Virus record (IMG/VR): IMGVR_UViG_3300005336_000043
Span: 1 to 30,380 of that record
DNA length: 30,380 nt
Origin: a virus
Reading direction: 5' to 3' (one strand)
The notes below the pieces were generated by a model. The model worked only from the letters and a program-made list of their open reading frames with translations. It searched no databases and was not told the DNA's origin. Below are positions 1-6,541 of the stretch, piece after piece (position 1 is the first letter of the stretch; every line of letters begins with the position of its first letter). A program made the position numbers and the translations under genes.

Positions 1-282
1 AAGAAGACCGCAAGCCCCTACTCAGATGACGCGGTCAGATTCTGTGCGGTGGGCGCTATCGTCCGCGCCTATAAGACGGTGACCGGTAAGAGCGTCAACA
101 CAGAGCTTGGCGAGAATTGGTCCGTACCATCCGTCATCCGAGAAGAAGACCTAGACCTGCTTGAAATCATAAGTGAGGAGATAGGGCATCAAGCAGCCTT
201 ACGCGCATTCGATGTACTCATTGCTGCAAGAAGCCGCCGTACGCGAGAGGCGACCAAGAAGCTGATAGAGATGGCGGCGTGA
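1..282 (+). CDS. Partial DUF6197-like phage protein (5' end off the window)
   Basis: The reading frame is open from base 1, so the start lies outside the window. The first in-frame initiator is a GTG at 49, but the residues before it (KKTASPYSDDAVRFCA) already look coding. The stretch DAVRFCAVGAI is reminiscent of the R-W/F-C-x-x-GA-I core of DUF6197 phage proteins, whose function is unknown. The rest is a charged helical segment ending KKLIEMAA. A terminator-like hairpin follows 27 bases downstream, so this is probably the last gene of a unit. The family assignment is by eye and moderate; that it is a real gene is fairly secure. Confidence 0.55.
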   Translation, partial: KKTASPYSDDAVRFCAVGAIVRAYKTVTGKSVNTELGENWSVPSVIREEDLDLLEIISEEIGHQAALRAFDVLIAARSRRTREATKKLIEMAA

Positions 283-308
283 CATAATCGCAAGGCGCAC
301 GCCAGGAT

Positions 309-338
309 AAGCCGTTTCCAGCAATGGGCGGCTTTTCT
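309..338 (+). terminator. Rho-independent-type terminator after the first gene
   Basis: AAGCCG (309-314) pairs with CGGCTT (329-334). Extra pairing of TCCA with TGG inside the loop extends the stem, and a T-rich tail (ttttctt) follows. It separates the partial gene from the micro-ORF and RNA region downstream. Confidence 0.6.
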
Positions 339-340
339 TC

Positions 341-349
341 TGCGATAAT
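341..349 (+). promoter_or_regulatory. Extended -10 promoter (TGcGATAAT) for a leaderless start
   Basis: TG at 341-342 followed by GATAAT (344-349) matches an extended -10. Exactly 6 nt separate it from the ATG at 356, so transcription would begin at or next to the A of the start codon. The same spacing recurs at 1169/1181, 24860/24853 (-) and 30329/30322 (-). Confidence 0.5.
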
Positions 350-355
350 TAAAAA

Positions 356-427
356 ATGGACGAGCGGCCGGATCTCACGAAGCGGCTGCACCAGGTCATC
401 GACGGCGCCTGCGACGTGGTACACTGA
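356..427 (+). CDS. Micro-ORF, 23 residues, probably leaderless
   Basis: The ORF encodes MDERPDLTKRLHQVIDGACD and three more residues. It is supported mainly by its position 6 nt after an extended -10 box, which matches other genes in this window, and by absence of a Shine-Dalgarno site, as is usual here. I recognise no domain. It ends just where a candidate structured RNA begins, so it could be a leader peptide or simply the 5' part of that transcript. Coding status is uncertain. Confidence 0.35.
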   Translation: MDERPDLTKRLHQVIDGACDVVH

Positions 428-602
428 AGCACGGAAGAAAGAATGTTCTTCCTTGGTGGCCTAGGGCTCAAACGACCTAGCAAGGGCACGCAAGGGTGAC
501 CCCACTAAACTGAGGCTCGCGCCTCTCATCAAACCGCTGCTGCTTCGTAGCCGCTGCATCCCCACTTAAGGTCCGCGCAGAGATTGCGCGGACCTTTTCT
601 TT
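428..602 (+). ncRNA. Candidate structured non-coding RNA
   Basis: This gene-free segment holds several local stems: GGAAGAA (433-439) with TTCTTCC (446-452), CTAGG (461-465) with CCTAG (476-480), AGGC with GCCT near 513-525, and a final 10-bp perfect stem at 570-594 with a T-tract. That arrangement of consecutive hairpins ending in an intrinsic terminator is what a small stable RNA looks like. It does not match tRNA, tmRNA, SRP RNA or RNase P by eye. The promoter could be the extended -10 at 341 or the TACACT near 419-424. RNA status is inferred. Confidence 0.4.
570..602 (+). terminator. Strong intrinsic terminator
   Basis: GGTCCGCGCA (570-579) and TGCGCGGACC (585-594) form a perfect 10-bp GC-rich stem with a 5-nt loop (gagat), followed by TTTTCTTT. 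This is the best intrinsic terminator in the window and ends the transcription unit that begins near 341-425. Confidence 0.85.
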
Positions 603-604
603 GC

Positions 605-714
605 TACAATTCTTTGGGGGCGCGTGGCATTACGAGACGCGGCACGCATCGCTCCATGGAGCATGTCATTAATCGTGTTCGGCGCCTTTTCAGGGCCGAC
701 CCCCACAATCTTTT
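605..714 (+). promoter_or_regulatory. Promoter (-10 TACAAT) and structured leader of the RusA-like gene
   Basis: TACAAT at 605-610 is followed after 5 nt by GGGGG (616-620), which can pair with CCCCC (700-704) just before the ATG at 715. Between them are GCGTG (622-626) with CACGC (643-647) and a 12-nt palindrome GCTCCATGGAGC (651-662). The leader can therefore fold into a closed multi-helix structure ending 10 nt before the start codon. It has no Shine-Dalgarno site. A cis-regulatory or protein-binding leader is inferred; I do not recognise a known riboswitch. Confidence 0.45.
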
Positions 715-1047
715 ATGCAAATCGATCTACCGTTACCGGTGAAAATCTCCACCAATGTTGCGCTTCGGAAGCACTGGGCAAAGCGCAATGAGATAGTGCG
801 CGAGTTTCACAAGGCGATGCTGCAATACAAGGGCATCAAGGTATATACGCCTGCGCTCCTTTCTTTCACCTTCACATTCAAAGGCAAGGTTCTCGACTGG
901 ACCAATTGCAGTTTTATGGCGAAGTCGCTGGAGGATGGAATGGTAAACGCCCGTATGCTTCCTAACGACACCCCGGACTATGTATTTGCCGGAATAATTA
1001 AGGCGAAGAAGGGGGACAGGGATAGCGTGCGTATAGAGACGCTATGA
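715..1047 (+). CDS. RusA-like Holliday junction resolvase
   Basis: The 110-residue protein begins MQIDLPLPVKISTN and has the RusA-family layout: an N-terminal strand with an asparagine-containing turn, a basic helix (RKHWAKRNEIVREFHKAM), a beta-hairpin, then LDWTNCSFMAKSLEDGMV and MLPNDTPDYV. These last two correspond to the acidic catalytic D-x-x-N...K...D and D-D segments of RusA nucleases, which cut four-way DNA junctions during phage recombination or before packaging. The length fits the family (about 110-130 residues). It follows a structured leader and overlaps the next gene by ATGA. The assignment rests on motif spacing, and one acidic position is less clear than in classical RusA. Confidence 0.6.
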   Translation: MQIDLPLPVKISTNVALRKHWAKRNEIVREFHKAMLQYKGIKVYTPALLSFTFTFKGKVLDWTNCSFMAKSLEDGMVNARMLPNDTPDYVFAGIIKAKKGDRDSVRIETL

Positions 1048-1166
1048 CCGAGCGCGAATGGATTGGCTTTGACCCAGCATCGCTCTTACCGACGGGCTGG
1101 AAACACATCACGCCAGCCGACTATCCACACCCCGACGAGGAAGAGCCTGATAGGAGCAGGTGGTGA
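1044..1166 (+). CDS. Small hypothetical protein, 40 residues
   Basis: It starts at an ATG overlapping the stop of the RusA-like gene (ATGA), a translational-coupling arrangement. The product is MTEREWIGFDPASLLPTGWK followed by an acidic C-terminus ending PDRSRW. No domain is recognised. The WIGFDPAS and GWKHITP segments look like genuine protein rather than random translation, and the tight overlap supports it being expressed. Confidence 0.5.
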   Translation: MTEREWIGFDPASLLPTGWKHITPADYPHPDEEEPDRSRW

Positions 1167-1168
1167 GC

Positions 1169-1174
1169 TATACT
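1169..1174 (+). promoter_or_regulatory. -10 box TATACT, 6 nt before the start codon
   Basis: TATACT is followed by ttgtat and then the ATG at 1181, so the predicted transcription start coincides with the start codon. It lies just after the stop of the preceding gene. No convincing -35 was found. Confidence 0.5.
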
Positions 1175-1180
1175 TTGTAT

Positions 1181-1315
1181 ATGGACACATTTGAACGTAT
1201 GTGCCAACTGGCGAAGAACCTCGTGCGAGACAGTAAGCTCACCGAAGCGAAGATAACGGCGGCGCTCAATGAGGCTTTCAGCCTCGGCATGTATGAAATC
1301 CAAAAAGGCCGTTAA
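1181..1315 (+). CDS. Small helical hypothetical protein, 44 residues, probably leaderless
   Basis: The product begins MDTFERMCQLAKNLVRDSKL and continues as a predicted amphipathic helical protein ending MYEIQKGR. Its ATG sits 6 nt behind a TATACT box, with no Shine-Dalgarno. The next gene starts inside its 3' end in another frame. Function is unknown. A short DNA-binding or regulatory role would fit its size, but nothing in the sequence proves it. Confidence 0.5.
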   Translation: MDTFERMCQLAKNLVRDSKLTEAKITAALNEAFSLGMYEIQKGR

Positions 1316-1565
1316 GTTGTATGGTGTCGAGTATCATTCGACGAAGACAGACGGTCACGCCGATCTCTGGGATGCCGTGAATAAGTATTGGTACACCCTA
1401 CTGCCCCTTATATTCTGGTCGAAGCCTCCGCTGTGGTGGAGAAAAAAACATCCAGGTCAATTCTGGAACCCTTTCCGACGCACCAAACTATCTAATTTCT
1501 TCTCTTACTTTCAAATTCAATTCCGCGTTCGTTTAGCGGAGACAGTCTGGTGGGGGAATATCTGA
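1293..1565 (+). CDS. Hypothetical aromatic and basic protein, 90 residues
   Basis: I place the start at the ATG at 1293 (MKSKKAVKLYGVEYHS) rather than the upstream in-frame ATG at 1269, which would overlap the previous gene deeply. The protein is rich in Trp, Tyr, Phe, Lys and Arg; its middle (NKYWYTLLPLIFW) could be membrane-associated and is followed by a basic segment (PFRRTKLSNFF). No family is recognised. The start overlaps the previous gene by 23 nt. Confidence 0.5.
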   Translation: MKSKKAVKLYGVEYHSTKTDGHADLWDAVNKYWYTLLPLIFWSKPPLWWRKKHPGQFWNPFRRTKLSNFFSYFQIQFRVRLAETVWWGNI

Positions 1566-1567
1566 TT

Positions 1568-1756
1568 ATGAAGCCCAAGACACGAGCCCTCAAAACACTG
1601 AAACCAGAACCACAGCACACCATCACCGTGCAACCAGTACCTATCAATCTCACGCTGAATGTACTGCTACCATTGAGCGATTACGCGGATTTGCTGGTCA
1701 AGTCATTTCTCTGCACACTCATAGCGCTCGTGGCATTAGCGGCATGGCTTGGCTGA
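1568..1756 (+). CDS. Small single-pass membrane protein, 62 residues
   Basis: The start is taken as the ATG 2 nt after the previous stop (TGAttATG), a stop-start arrangement used throughout this window; a GTG at 1550 is an alternative. The N-terminal half is soluble and basic (MKPKTRALKTLKPEPQHT). The C-terminus is one hydrophobic helix (LVKSFLCTLIALVALAAWLG), so it is a probable tail-anchored membrane protein. The function is unknown. It is the last + strand gene before the convergent CAP-domain gene. Confidence 0.5.
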   Translation: MKPKTRALKTLKPEPQHTITVQPVPINLTLNVLLPLSDYADLLVKSFLCTLIALVALAAWLG

Positions 1757-1808
1757 TTTGAATGGCTTTGACCGCCGACGCACCTTTCCCAGGCGATAGC
1801 GTCAGCAG

Positions 1809-2168
1809 TCAGAACCCTCCAAACAACTGCACCTCACGATTACTGCCGTCAGGGCAGATGGTACGGCCGACCCCGATATACTCATAGTGATTGGCAAGCA
1901 TATTCTCGCGGTGCGTTGGCGACTTGTACCACGCCAAGACTACAGACTGTGGCGTAGCAAATACTGAAGCATCATCACCCATCGCCAGGTTCTCACCGTA
2001 GTAGTGATAACCAGGATTGAACTTCTCGAAGCCTGCATGGGAGAACGGCTCAGTGCAGAGAAGTTCGGCGCGCACTTGCGCATCTAAATCGAGGAGCGTG
2101 TCTTCTTGTAGAGGATGCGCCCGCAGCGCGTTAGTCATCATGACCACCCCTATGGCAAACCCCTCCAT
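1809..2168 (-). CDS. CAP/SCP-domain (PR-1-like) protein
   Basis: This 119-residue protein is almost entirely a CAP domain: TNALRAHPLQ at the start, a His in FSHAGF (H44), GENLAMG (58-64, with E59), and AWYKSPTHRENMLANHY (79-95, with H86) leading into IGVGRT. These match the family's conserved His/Glu pocket and the THRENML signature. CAP proteins are usually secreted; here there is only a short hydrophobic N-terminus (MEGFAIGVVMMT) and no clear signal peptide. An in-frame stop at 2181-2183 excludes a longer N-terminus; GTG at 2174 is an alternative start. It sits alone on the opposite strand between early-type genes and the terminase and has its own promoter, which suggests a moron-like cargo gene. 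Its role is unknown. Confidence 0.8.
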   Translation of the reverse strand: MEGFAIGVVMMTNALRAHPLQEDTLLDLDAQVRAELLCTEPFSHAGFEKFNPGYHYYGENLAMGDDASVFATPQSVVLAWYKSPTHRENMLANHYEYIGVGRTICPDGSNREVQLFGGF

Positions 2169-2177
2169 ATGCACAGC

Positions 2178-2205
2178 ATCCTATACCTAGAATTGTGCTT
2201 GTCAA
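2178..2205 (-). promoter_or_regulatory. Promoter of the CAP-domain gene
   Basis: On the - strand a perfect -35 TTGACA (2205-2200) is separated by 16 nt from TAGGAT (2183-2178). The ATG at 2168 follows 9 nt later, giving a 5' leader of only a few bases. This is the most consensus-like -35 with proper spacing in the window. Confidence 0.6.
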
Positions 2206-2214
2206 ATGTGCACG

Positions 2215-2223
2215 TGGTATGAT
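2215..2223 (+). promoter_or_regulatory. Extended -10 (TGgTATGAT) for the packaging operon
   Basis: TGG followed by TATGAT (2218-2223) lies 29 nt upstream of the terminase small subunit start, back-to-back with the CAP-gene promoter. It is a likely start of the late transcript. Confidence 0.5.
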
Positions 2224-2252
2224 TATTTTGATTAAGCGATTTTAAATCACCT

Positions 2253-2717
2253 ATGGCAGCAGGCGGGTACAGACCAGGAGCAGGCAGAAAGAAAGGGAAG
2301 AAGCTTCCGAAGACTATCGAGCGTGAAGCTGCACGCACACAATTGCAACAGATGGTCTTGCAACGCCTCAAGCCTATCTTCGAGCACCAATACAGCCTCG
2401 TGCAAGGCATCTCCTACCTCTACCGCATCGACGAAGGACCAAATGGTGGCAAAGAGCACGTCATCGTCGAAGACAAAGATGAGATAGGCGACATACTCGC
2501 GCAGATGCACGACAGCAACGGCGAGCTGGTCGATGGTGTCTACAACGATAAGTACTACTACATCACGGTGAAGCCGCCGGAGAATAAGGCGATTGATAGC
2601 CTGCTTGACCGCGTATTCGGTAAATCACCACAAGCGCTTACGGGAGAGAAGGGAGGGCCAATCGAGGTAACTATCACCAAATATGCAGCTAAGCCTGCCC
2701 CACCTCTACGAACCTAG
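2253..2717 (+). CDS. Terminase small subunit
   Basis: The 154-residue protein opens with GGYRPGAGRKKGKK, the glycine/arginine-rich N-terminus seen in many phage small terminases. It is followed by a basic helical region, an acidic middle (VIVEDKDEIGDILAQMHD) and a C-terminal part with NKAIDSLLDRVFGKSPQ, which resembles the conserved segment before the C-terminal tail of this family. Small terminases bind the packaging site and load the large subunit. Its position directly before, and overlapping by 35 nt, an unambiguous large terminase supports the call. The family is recognised by motif and context rather than by full-length similarity. Confidence 0.75.
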   Translation: MAAGGYRPGAGRKKGKKLPKTIEREAARTQLQQMVLQRLKPIFEHQYSLVQGISYLYRIDEGPNGGKEHVIVEDKDEIGDILAQMHDSNGELVDGVYNDKYYYITVKPPENKAIDSLLDRVFGKSPQALTGEKGGPIEVTITKYAAKPAPPLRT

Positions 2718-4011
2718 AGACTACCAGCGCCCGCTGTGGGAAGCATTTGATAGCGGGCACCGTCGCCTCATTCAAATCTGGCACCGCAGAAGCGGTAAGG
2801 ATAAGACCGACCTAAACCTCGTCGCGCGTGAGATGTGGGAGAACGTCGGCAACTACTACTACGCCTTCCCCACCTACTCACAGGGCAAAAAAGCCATATG
2901 GGAAGGTCGTGGCAAAGACGGTGTCGCGTACCTCGACCACTTCCCTAAAGAGCTACTGGATGGCAAGCCCAATGAGACTGCCATGCAGGTGCGCTATAAG
3001 AACGGCTCACTGTTCCAAATCGTCGGTGTTGAAGACCCTGACACGCTCGTAGGCACCAATCCCCGCGGCATAGTCTTCTCCGAATACAGCCTCCAGAACC
3101 CTAAAGCATGGGACTTGATGCGCCCCATCCTCGCCGAAAACGGCGGCTGGGCCATCTTCAACTACACGCCCCGTGGCAAAAACCACGGCTACAAGCTCTT
3201 TACGATGGCACAGGATAACCCGAAGTGGTGGGTATCGAAGCTCTCGGTAGACGATACGCACGTCCTTACGCCTGAAGACATCGAGGAAGAGCGGCGTGCA
3301 GGCATGACGGAAGATTTGATACAACAGGAGTTCTATTGCTCATTCATCTCGGCCACACAGGGGAGCTACTACTGGGAGCAAGTAGATAGGGCTGAGAATA
3401 ACGGGCACCTGAAAGATGTACCGTATGACCCGAAGCTCCTGGTGCATACGGTCTGGGATTTGGGCAAGAACGACTTCAACTGCATCGGCTTCTATCAGAC
3501 CGATGGCGTTAGCGTCAGGAAGATTGACTACCTTGCAGGCGGCAAAAAAGGGCTAGGAGACTGGATAAAATTGGTGCGCGAGAAGCCGTACAACTACGGC
3601 AAGCACTTTGCACCGCATGACATCGAAGTATCTGATTACACCCTACCAGGCGAGCAGACGCGCCGTGATTTTGCCCGCAGCCTCAATTTCGACTTTGAGG
3701 TAATTCCCAATATCCCCGTGCAAGACGGCATTGATGCAGGCAGGCGCTTCTTCAGTAAACTCTATATAGACAAGACCCACTGCGCCGACTTCTGGGATGC
3801 CATACCGCAATACACGAAGATATGGGATGACGAGACCAAGACCTTCCGCAATAAGCCGCTGCATGATTGGACCTCGAACTACGCCGATGAGCATCGCTAT
3901 GCCGCGCTCGTCCACCCGCAATTCACCAATGAATACGAAGCGAATAGCGCTGAGCGCATTCAAGAGAACCGCTATGAACGCACTACCATGCGTGCCGATA
4001 GCGGCCTTTGA
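2683..4011 (+). CDS. Terminase large subunit (packaging ATPase-nuclease)
   Basis: This 442-residue packaging motor has a deviant Walker A (WHRRSGKDKT, residues 33-42), a Walker B-like GIVFSEYS (129-136) in which E134 is the catalytic glutamate and serine replaces the usual aspartate, and a coupling motif with TPRGKNH (162-168). The RNase H-like nuclease domain follows, with acidic residues D259 (TVWDLGKND), D313 (APHDIEV) and D395 or D402 near the C-terminus (HDWTSNYADEH). The length is slightly short but complete. It hydrolyses ATP to push DNA into the prohead through the portal encoded next, and cuts the concatemer. The ATG overlaps the small-subunit gene. Confidence 0.93.
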   Translation: MQLSLPHLYEPRDYQRPLWEAFDSGHRRLIQIWHRRSGKDKTDLNLVAREMWENVGNYYYAFPTYSQGKKAIWEGRGKDGVAYLDHFPKELLDGKPNETAMQVRYKNGSLFQIVGVEDPDTLVGTNPRGIVFSEYSLQNPKAWDLMRPILAENGGWAIFNYTPRGKNHGYKLFTMAQDNPKWWVSKLSVDDTHVLTPEDIEEERRAGMTEDLIQQEFYCSFISATQGSYYWEQVDRAENNGHLKDVPYDPKLLVHTVWDLGKNDFNCIGFYQTDGVSVRKIDYLAGGKKGLGDWIKLVREKPYNYGKHFAPHDIEVSDYTLPGEQTRRDFARSLNFDFEVIPNIPVQDGIDAGRRFFSKLYIDKTHCADFWDAIPQYTKIWDDETKTFRNKPLHDWTSNYADEHRYAALVHPQFTNEYEANSAERIQENRYERTTMRADSGL

Positions 4012-4015
4012 CACA

Positions 4016-4024
4016 TGGTATACT
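4016..4024 (+). promoter_or_regulatory. Extended -10 (TGgTATACT) before the portal gene
   Basis: TGG-TATACT (TATACT at 4019-4024) spans the region just after the terminase stop and ends 13 nt before the chosen portal ATG at 4038. The same 13-nt gap occurs at 23005/23024. It would give a portal transcript with a 5' leader of about 7 nt. The TTGACA at 4008-4013 is too close to be its -35. Confidence 0.45.
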
Positions 4025-4037
4025 TCATGTAACTACC

Positions 4038-5894
4038 ATGATCGACAATCAAGGCACCGCTGGTCTAAAGAAAGTCCTCGAAGAAGAGATACAGCAGTAC
4101 CTCACTGAAGTCGTGCAGGTCGGCAATGTCTACGACTTCTCCCAGTATAAACTCGTGCGCCGCATCTCCCTCTTCGAGAGCCACACGTATCCAACAGGCA
4201 AATTCGACAGCCAGGGCAACTACAAATTCTGGTTCGACGGCGTCAGCTCACGCATCGCCAATGAAGTGAAGAACATCGACTTTGATACGAAGGATATCGT
4301 TATCTATTCCGATAGGCAGACTGCGCCGCAGAAAGACGATTTGCCCGTCCTCATATCCAATCTCAAACTTAAAGACTATCTGCGCAAGACCGGCCAAGCT
4401 GAGGAGATAAACTCTGCTATCGAGCAAGGAAGCGGTTGGGGCAACATCGTATGGAAGAAGGTCAAGAAGACCTACGAGCGCGTGGACCTACGCAATTTCT
4501 ACGTTATCTCTCAGACCGCTGAATGCCTCGATGACACACCCGTTATCGAGCGCCACCAGTTCTCAGCGCGAGACCTACGCGCCATGGAGGATGTATGGGA
4601 CAACGTGAAAATTGCCGCCAAGGACTGCAAGCGCGACAGCTACAAATCTGAAACACAGGTAACTGCCAAGAACACCACCACACCCTTCTACGAGATATTT
4701 GAGCGCCACGGCGATATAAGCGTAGCTGATTTAAAGAGCGCTCATGGCAAGACACCAGCCGACGGCGACGAGGATGAGTTCGTCTTTGCCCGCGTCATCG
4801 GCATCGCCAAAGACACCTCTTCGAGCGGCGCAACCATCGAATACATCCTCTTTGCCGAAGAGTTGAAAAACAAGAGCAATGAGGACATCTACAAGGAGTT
4901 TCACCGTGGCCCTTATGAGGGCACATGGTTCAGGAAAGGTCTCTACGAACTGCTCTTTGATAGTCAGGTACGCCTCAACCAAATAGGCAACCAGATTGCT
5001 CAAGGCCTGGAGTTCGCTTCCAAGCTCCTCCTTGGCTCCAAAGACAAGCTCATCATCCAGAACATCTACGGCGACCTCAAGAATGGCGACATCATAAAGA
5101 GTGAGGATTTGCACCAGATAGACATGGTCTTCCATGGCTTCTCGCAGCTCATTGAAGAATGGAATCGTGTGCAGCAGCACATGAACGACCTCGCTAATTC
5201 AAGCCCGATAGTGACAGGCGAGGGATTGCCACAGCGTATGCCGTTCCAGGAAGCAGCGCTTTTGAACCAGAACAGCAACAAGCTTTTCGATTTCATCCGC
5301 CAGAAAATAGCCATCCCGTTCACCGAGATATTCGAGGAATGGTGGGTGCCTGACATGATAAAGGACCTGAAGACCAAAGACATCCTGCGCTTGACCGGAG
5401 ACCCTGCTATTCTCGACCGCATCTACGCAATGATCGCCGACGACTGGTATCTGAAGAATCTCATCCAAATCGGCCCCCACTCGCAGGACATATGCGATAC
5501 CCTCAAGATGCAGGTAGTGCAGAACCTCCAAAAGCACCCGAACCTCTTAATGAAAGAAATACGCAAGGTCTTCGAGGACTTCGAGCCAAGCGTAAGTGTC
5601 GTGATAACAGGCGAGAACTCGACCTTGCCGCAGGACTTGCAGACGCTCTCCACCTTCATTCAGCTCGAAGAAGACCCCGTGCGCCGCTCCGCAATGATTG
5701 AGATGGCGATGGCGAAGAAGGGACTTGATGTTGCTTCACTTCCTAAGTCTCCGCCGCAGATGGCACCGCAAGGGCAACAAATGGCGAATGCACCACAGAA
5801 GTCGCCCATACAGCCTAACGCACAACCCACCGCCCAAAGGCCGCAACCACCTAAGCCAGCACCCCAGAAGAAGCAGTATGCGAATGTCCAGTAA
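4038..5894 (+). CDS. Portal protein
   Basis: About 618 residues, lying directly after the large terminase, as portals do. I choose ATG 4038 (MIDNQGTAGLKK); an in-frame TTG at 4008 would place the start inside the promoter. The protein is mixed alpha/beta with a long helical crown and stem region (YELLFDSQVRLNQIGNQIAQ and VQQHMNDLANSS), then a conserved-looking loop (TGEGLPQRMPFQEAALLNQN) that resembles the portal segment before the clip. The C-terminus is a low-complexity Pro/Gln tail (from about residue 570). It forms the dodecameric DNA gate of the head. Length and position fit P22-like or podoviral portals; no single motif is diagnostic. Confidence 0.8.
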   Translation: MIDNQGTAGLKKVLEEEIQQYLTEVVQVGNVYDFSQYKLVRRISLFESHTYPTGKFDSQGNYKFWFDGVSSRIANEVKNIDFDTKDIVIYSDRQTAPQKDDLPVLISNLKLKDYLRKTGQAEEINSAIEQGSGWGNIVWKKVKKTYERVDLRNFYVISQTAECLDDTPVIERHQFSARDLRAMEDVWDNVKIAAKDCKRDSYKSETQVTAKNTTTPFYEIFERHGDISVADLKSAHGKTPADGDEDEFVFARVIGIAKDTSSSGATIEYILFAEELKNKSNEDIYKEFHRGPYEGTWFRKGLYELLFDSQVRLNQIGNQIAQGLEFASKLLLGSKDKLIIQNIYGDLKNGDIIKSEDLHQIDMVFHGFSQLIEEWNRVQQHMNDLANSSPIVTGEGLPQRMPFQEAALLNQNSNKLFDFIRQKIAIPFTEIFEEWWVPDMIKDLKTKDILRLTGDPAILDRIYAMIADDWYLKNLIQIGPHSQDICDTLKMQVVQNLQKHPNLLMKEIRKVFEDFEPSVSVVITGENSTLPQDLQTLSTFIQLEEDPVRRSAMIEMAMAKKGLDVASLPKSPPQMAPQGQQMANAPQKSPIQPNAQPTAQRPQPPKPAPQKKQYANVQ

Positions 5895-5896
5895 CT

Positions 5897-6154
5897 ATGA
5901 CTAAGCGCTACACCTACGCTGATATGCCCGATAAGACGAAGAACGGCATTTATAGTGAAGTCAAACGAGGACTTGCCCTCATAGCTTTCCACGGCATCAC
6001 CACACTCGGTATCCCCAAAGAAATGATGCAAGATTATTTCTCTGATACTATCGACCCTCTCTCTAACGCAGAGAAGATGGCCATATACTTCCGCTATCGC
6101 AACGAATATCCAAGCTTTTTCGAGAAACACATGGTCGAATTATCCGCAAACTAA
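5897..6154 (+). CDS. Hypothetical protein, 85 residues, in the packaging/head operon
   Basis: It starts 2 nt after the portal stop (TAActATG), the commonest start context here, with no Shine-Dalgarno. The protein is MTKRYTYADMPDKTKNGIYS followed by a helical segment with YFRYRNEYPSFFEKH. No known domain is seen. Its position between portal and scaffold suggests a head-assembly accessory protein, but that is inference from location only. Confidence 0.6.
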   Translation: MTKRYTYADMPDKTKNGIYSEVKRGLALIAFHGITTLGIPKEMMQDYFSDTIDPLSNAEKMAIYFRYRNEYPSFFEKHMVELSAN

Positions 6155-6160
6155 TATACT
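6152..6160 (+). promoter_or_regulatory. -10-like TAATATACT before a short basic gene
   Basis: Overlapping TAATAT (6152-6157) and TATACT (6155-6160) lie 7 or 4 nt before the ATG at 6165 and immediately behind the previous stop region. The site resembles the leaderless promoters elsewhere in the window. Confidence 0.4.
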
Positions 6161-6164
6161 TTAT

Positions 6165-6356
6165 ATGGACTACAAGAAAGTCAAAGCGAGCATCAAGAAG
6201 ACGGGCACGTTTCACGGAAAAAGCAACGCGCTCGGTCACGGTGGACGCGCCGCACAGCTCAAAGCCAAGGGCGTTCCTGGCGGCGTCATAGGCATGCTTG
6301 CACGCAAAGCACAGGCTGCACCAGGCCAGAAGAATTACCACAGTAAGAAAAAATAA
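6165..6356 (+). CDS. Small basic glycine-rich protein, 63 residues
   Basis: The protein starts MDYKKVKASIKKTGTFHGKS and contains ALGHGGRAAQLKAKGVPGGV, ending in a lysine-rich tail (KNYHSKKK). It is strongly basic and resembles short virion-associated or DNA-associated phage proteins found among structural genes, although I cannot name a family. A -10-like sequence lies just ahead of the start. It overlaps the next start as TAATG. Confidence 0.55.
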   Translation: MDYKKVKASIKKTGTFHGKSNALGHGGRAAQLKAKGVPGGVIGMLARKAQAAPGQKNYHSKKK

Positions 6357-6541
6357 TGGCACTCTTCTTTATCAAGAAAGCCGTCGAAGCTGATAGTATC
6401 GCAGAAGCCATACAGCGCGAACGCAAAGCCCGCATTACCGATGTGTGGACAGATAAGATTGATGTGACCGCTATCGGCTTCCGGACAAGAACTGAATATG
6501 ACGACGAATTGGAACGTTCAGACGTGGCAAGACATGTATGA
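6356..6541 (+). CDS. Hypothetical protein, 61 residues
   Basis: The start codon overlaps the previous stop (TAATG), so translation is probably coupled. The product is MALFFIKKAVEADSIAEAIQ followed by a charged helical stretch and VTAIGFRTRTEYDDELE. No domain is recognised. It overlaps the following gene by 4 nt (ATGA). It belongs to a cluster of small genes between portal and scaffold. Confidence 0.55.
   Translation: MALFFIKKAVEADSIAEAIQRERKARITDVWTDKIDVTAIGFRTRTEYDDELERSDVARHV

Noticed and set aside
443-499. Short ORF encoding MFFLGGLGLKRPSKGTQG
   Set aside because: It lies across the stems of the RNA candidate, has no promoter spacing or ribosome-binding support of its own, and no recognisable protein features.
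616-704. Possible tRNA-like element
   Set aside because: The terminal GGGGG/CCCCC stem and an inner arm look superficially like a tRNA, but there is no T-loop GGTTCGA motif, no matching 7-bp acceptor and no anticodon arm.
4008-4013. TTGACA as a -35 box for the portal promoter
   Set aside because: It is only 5 nt from TATACT, too close for a -35; the extended -10 alone is the better explanation.
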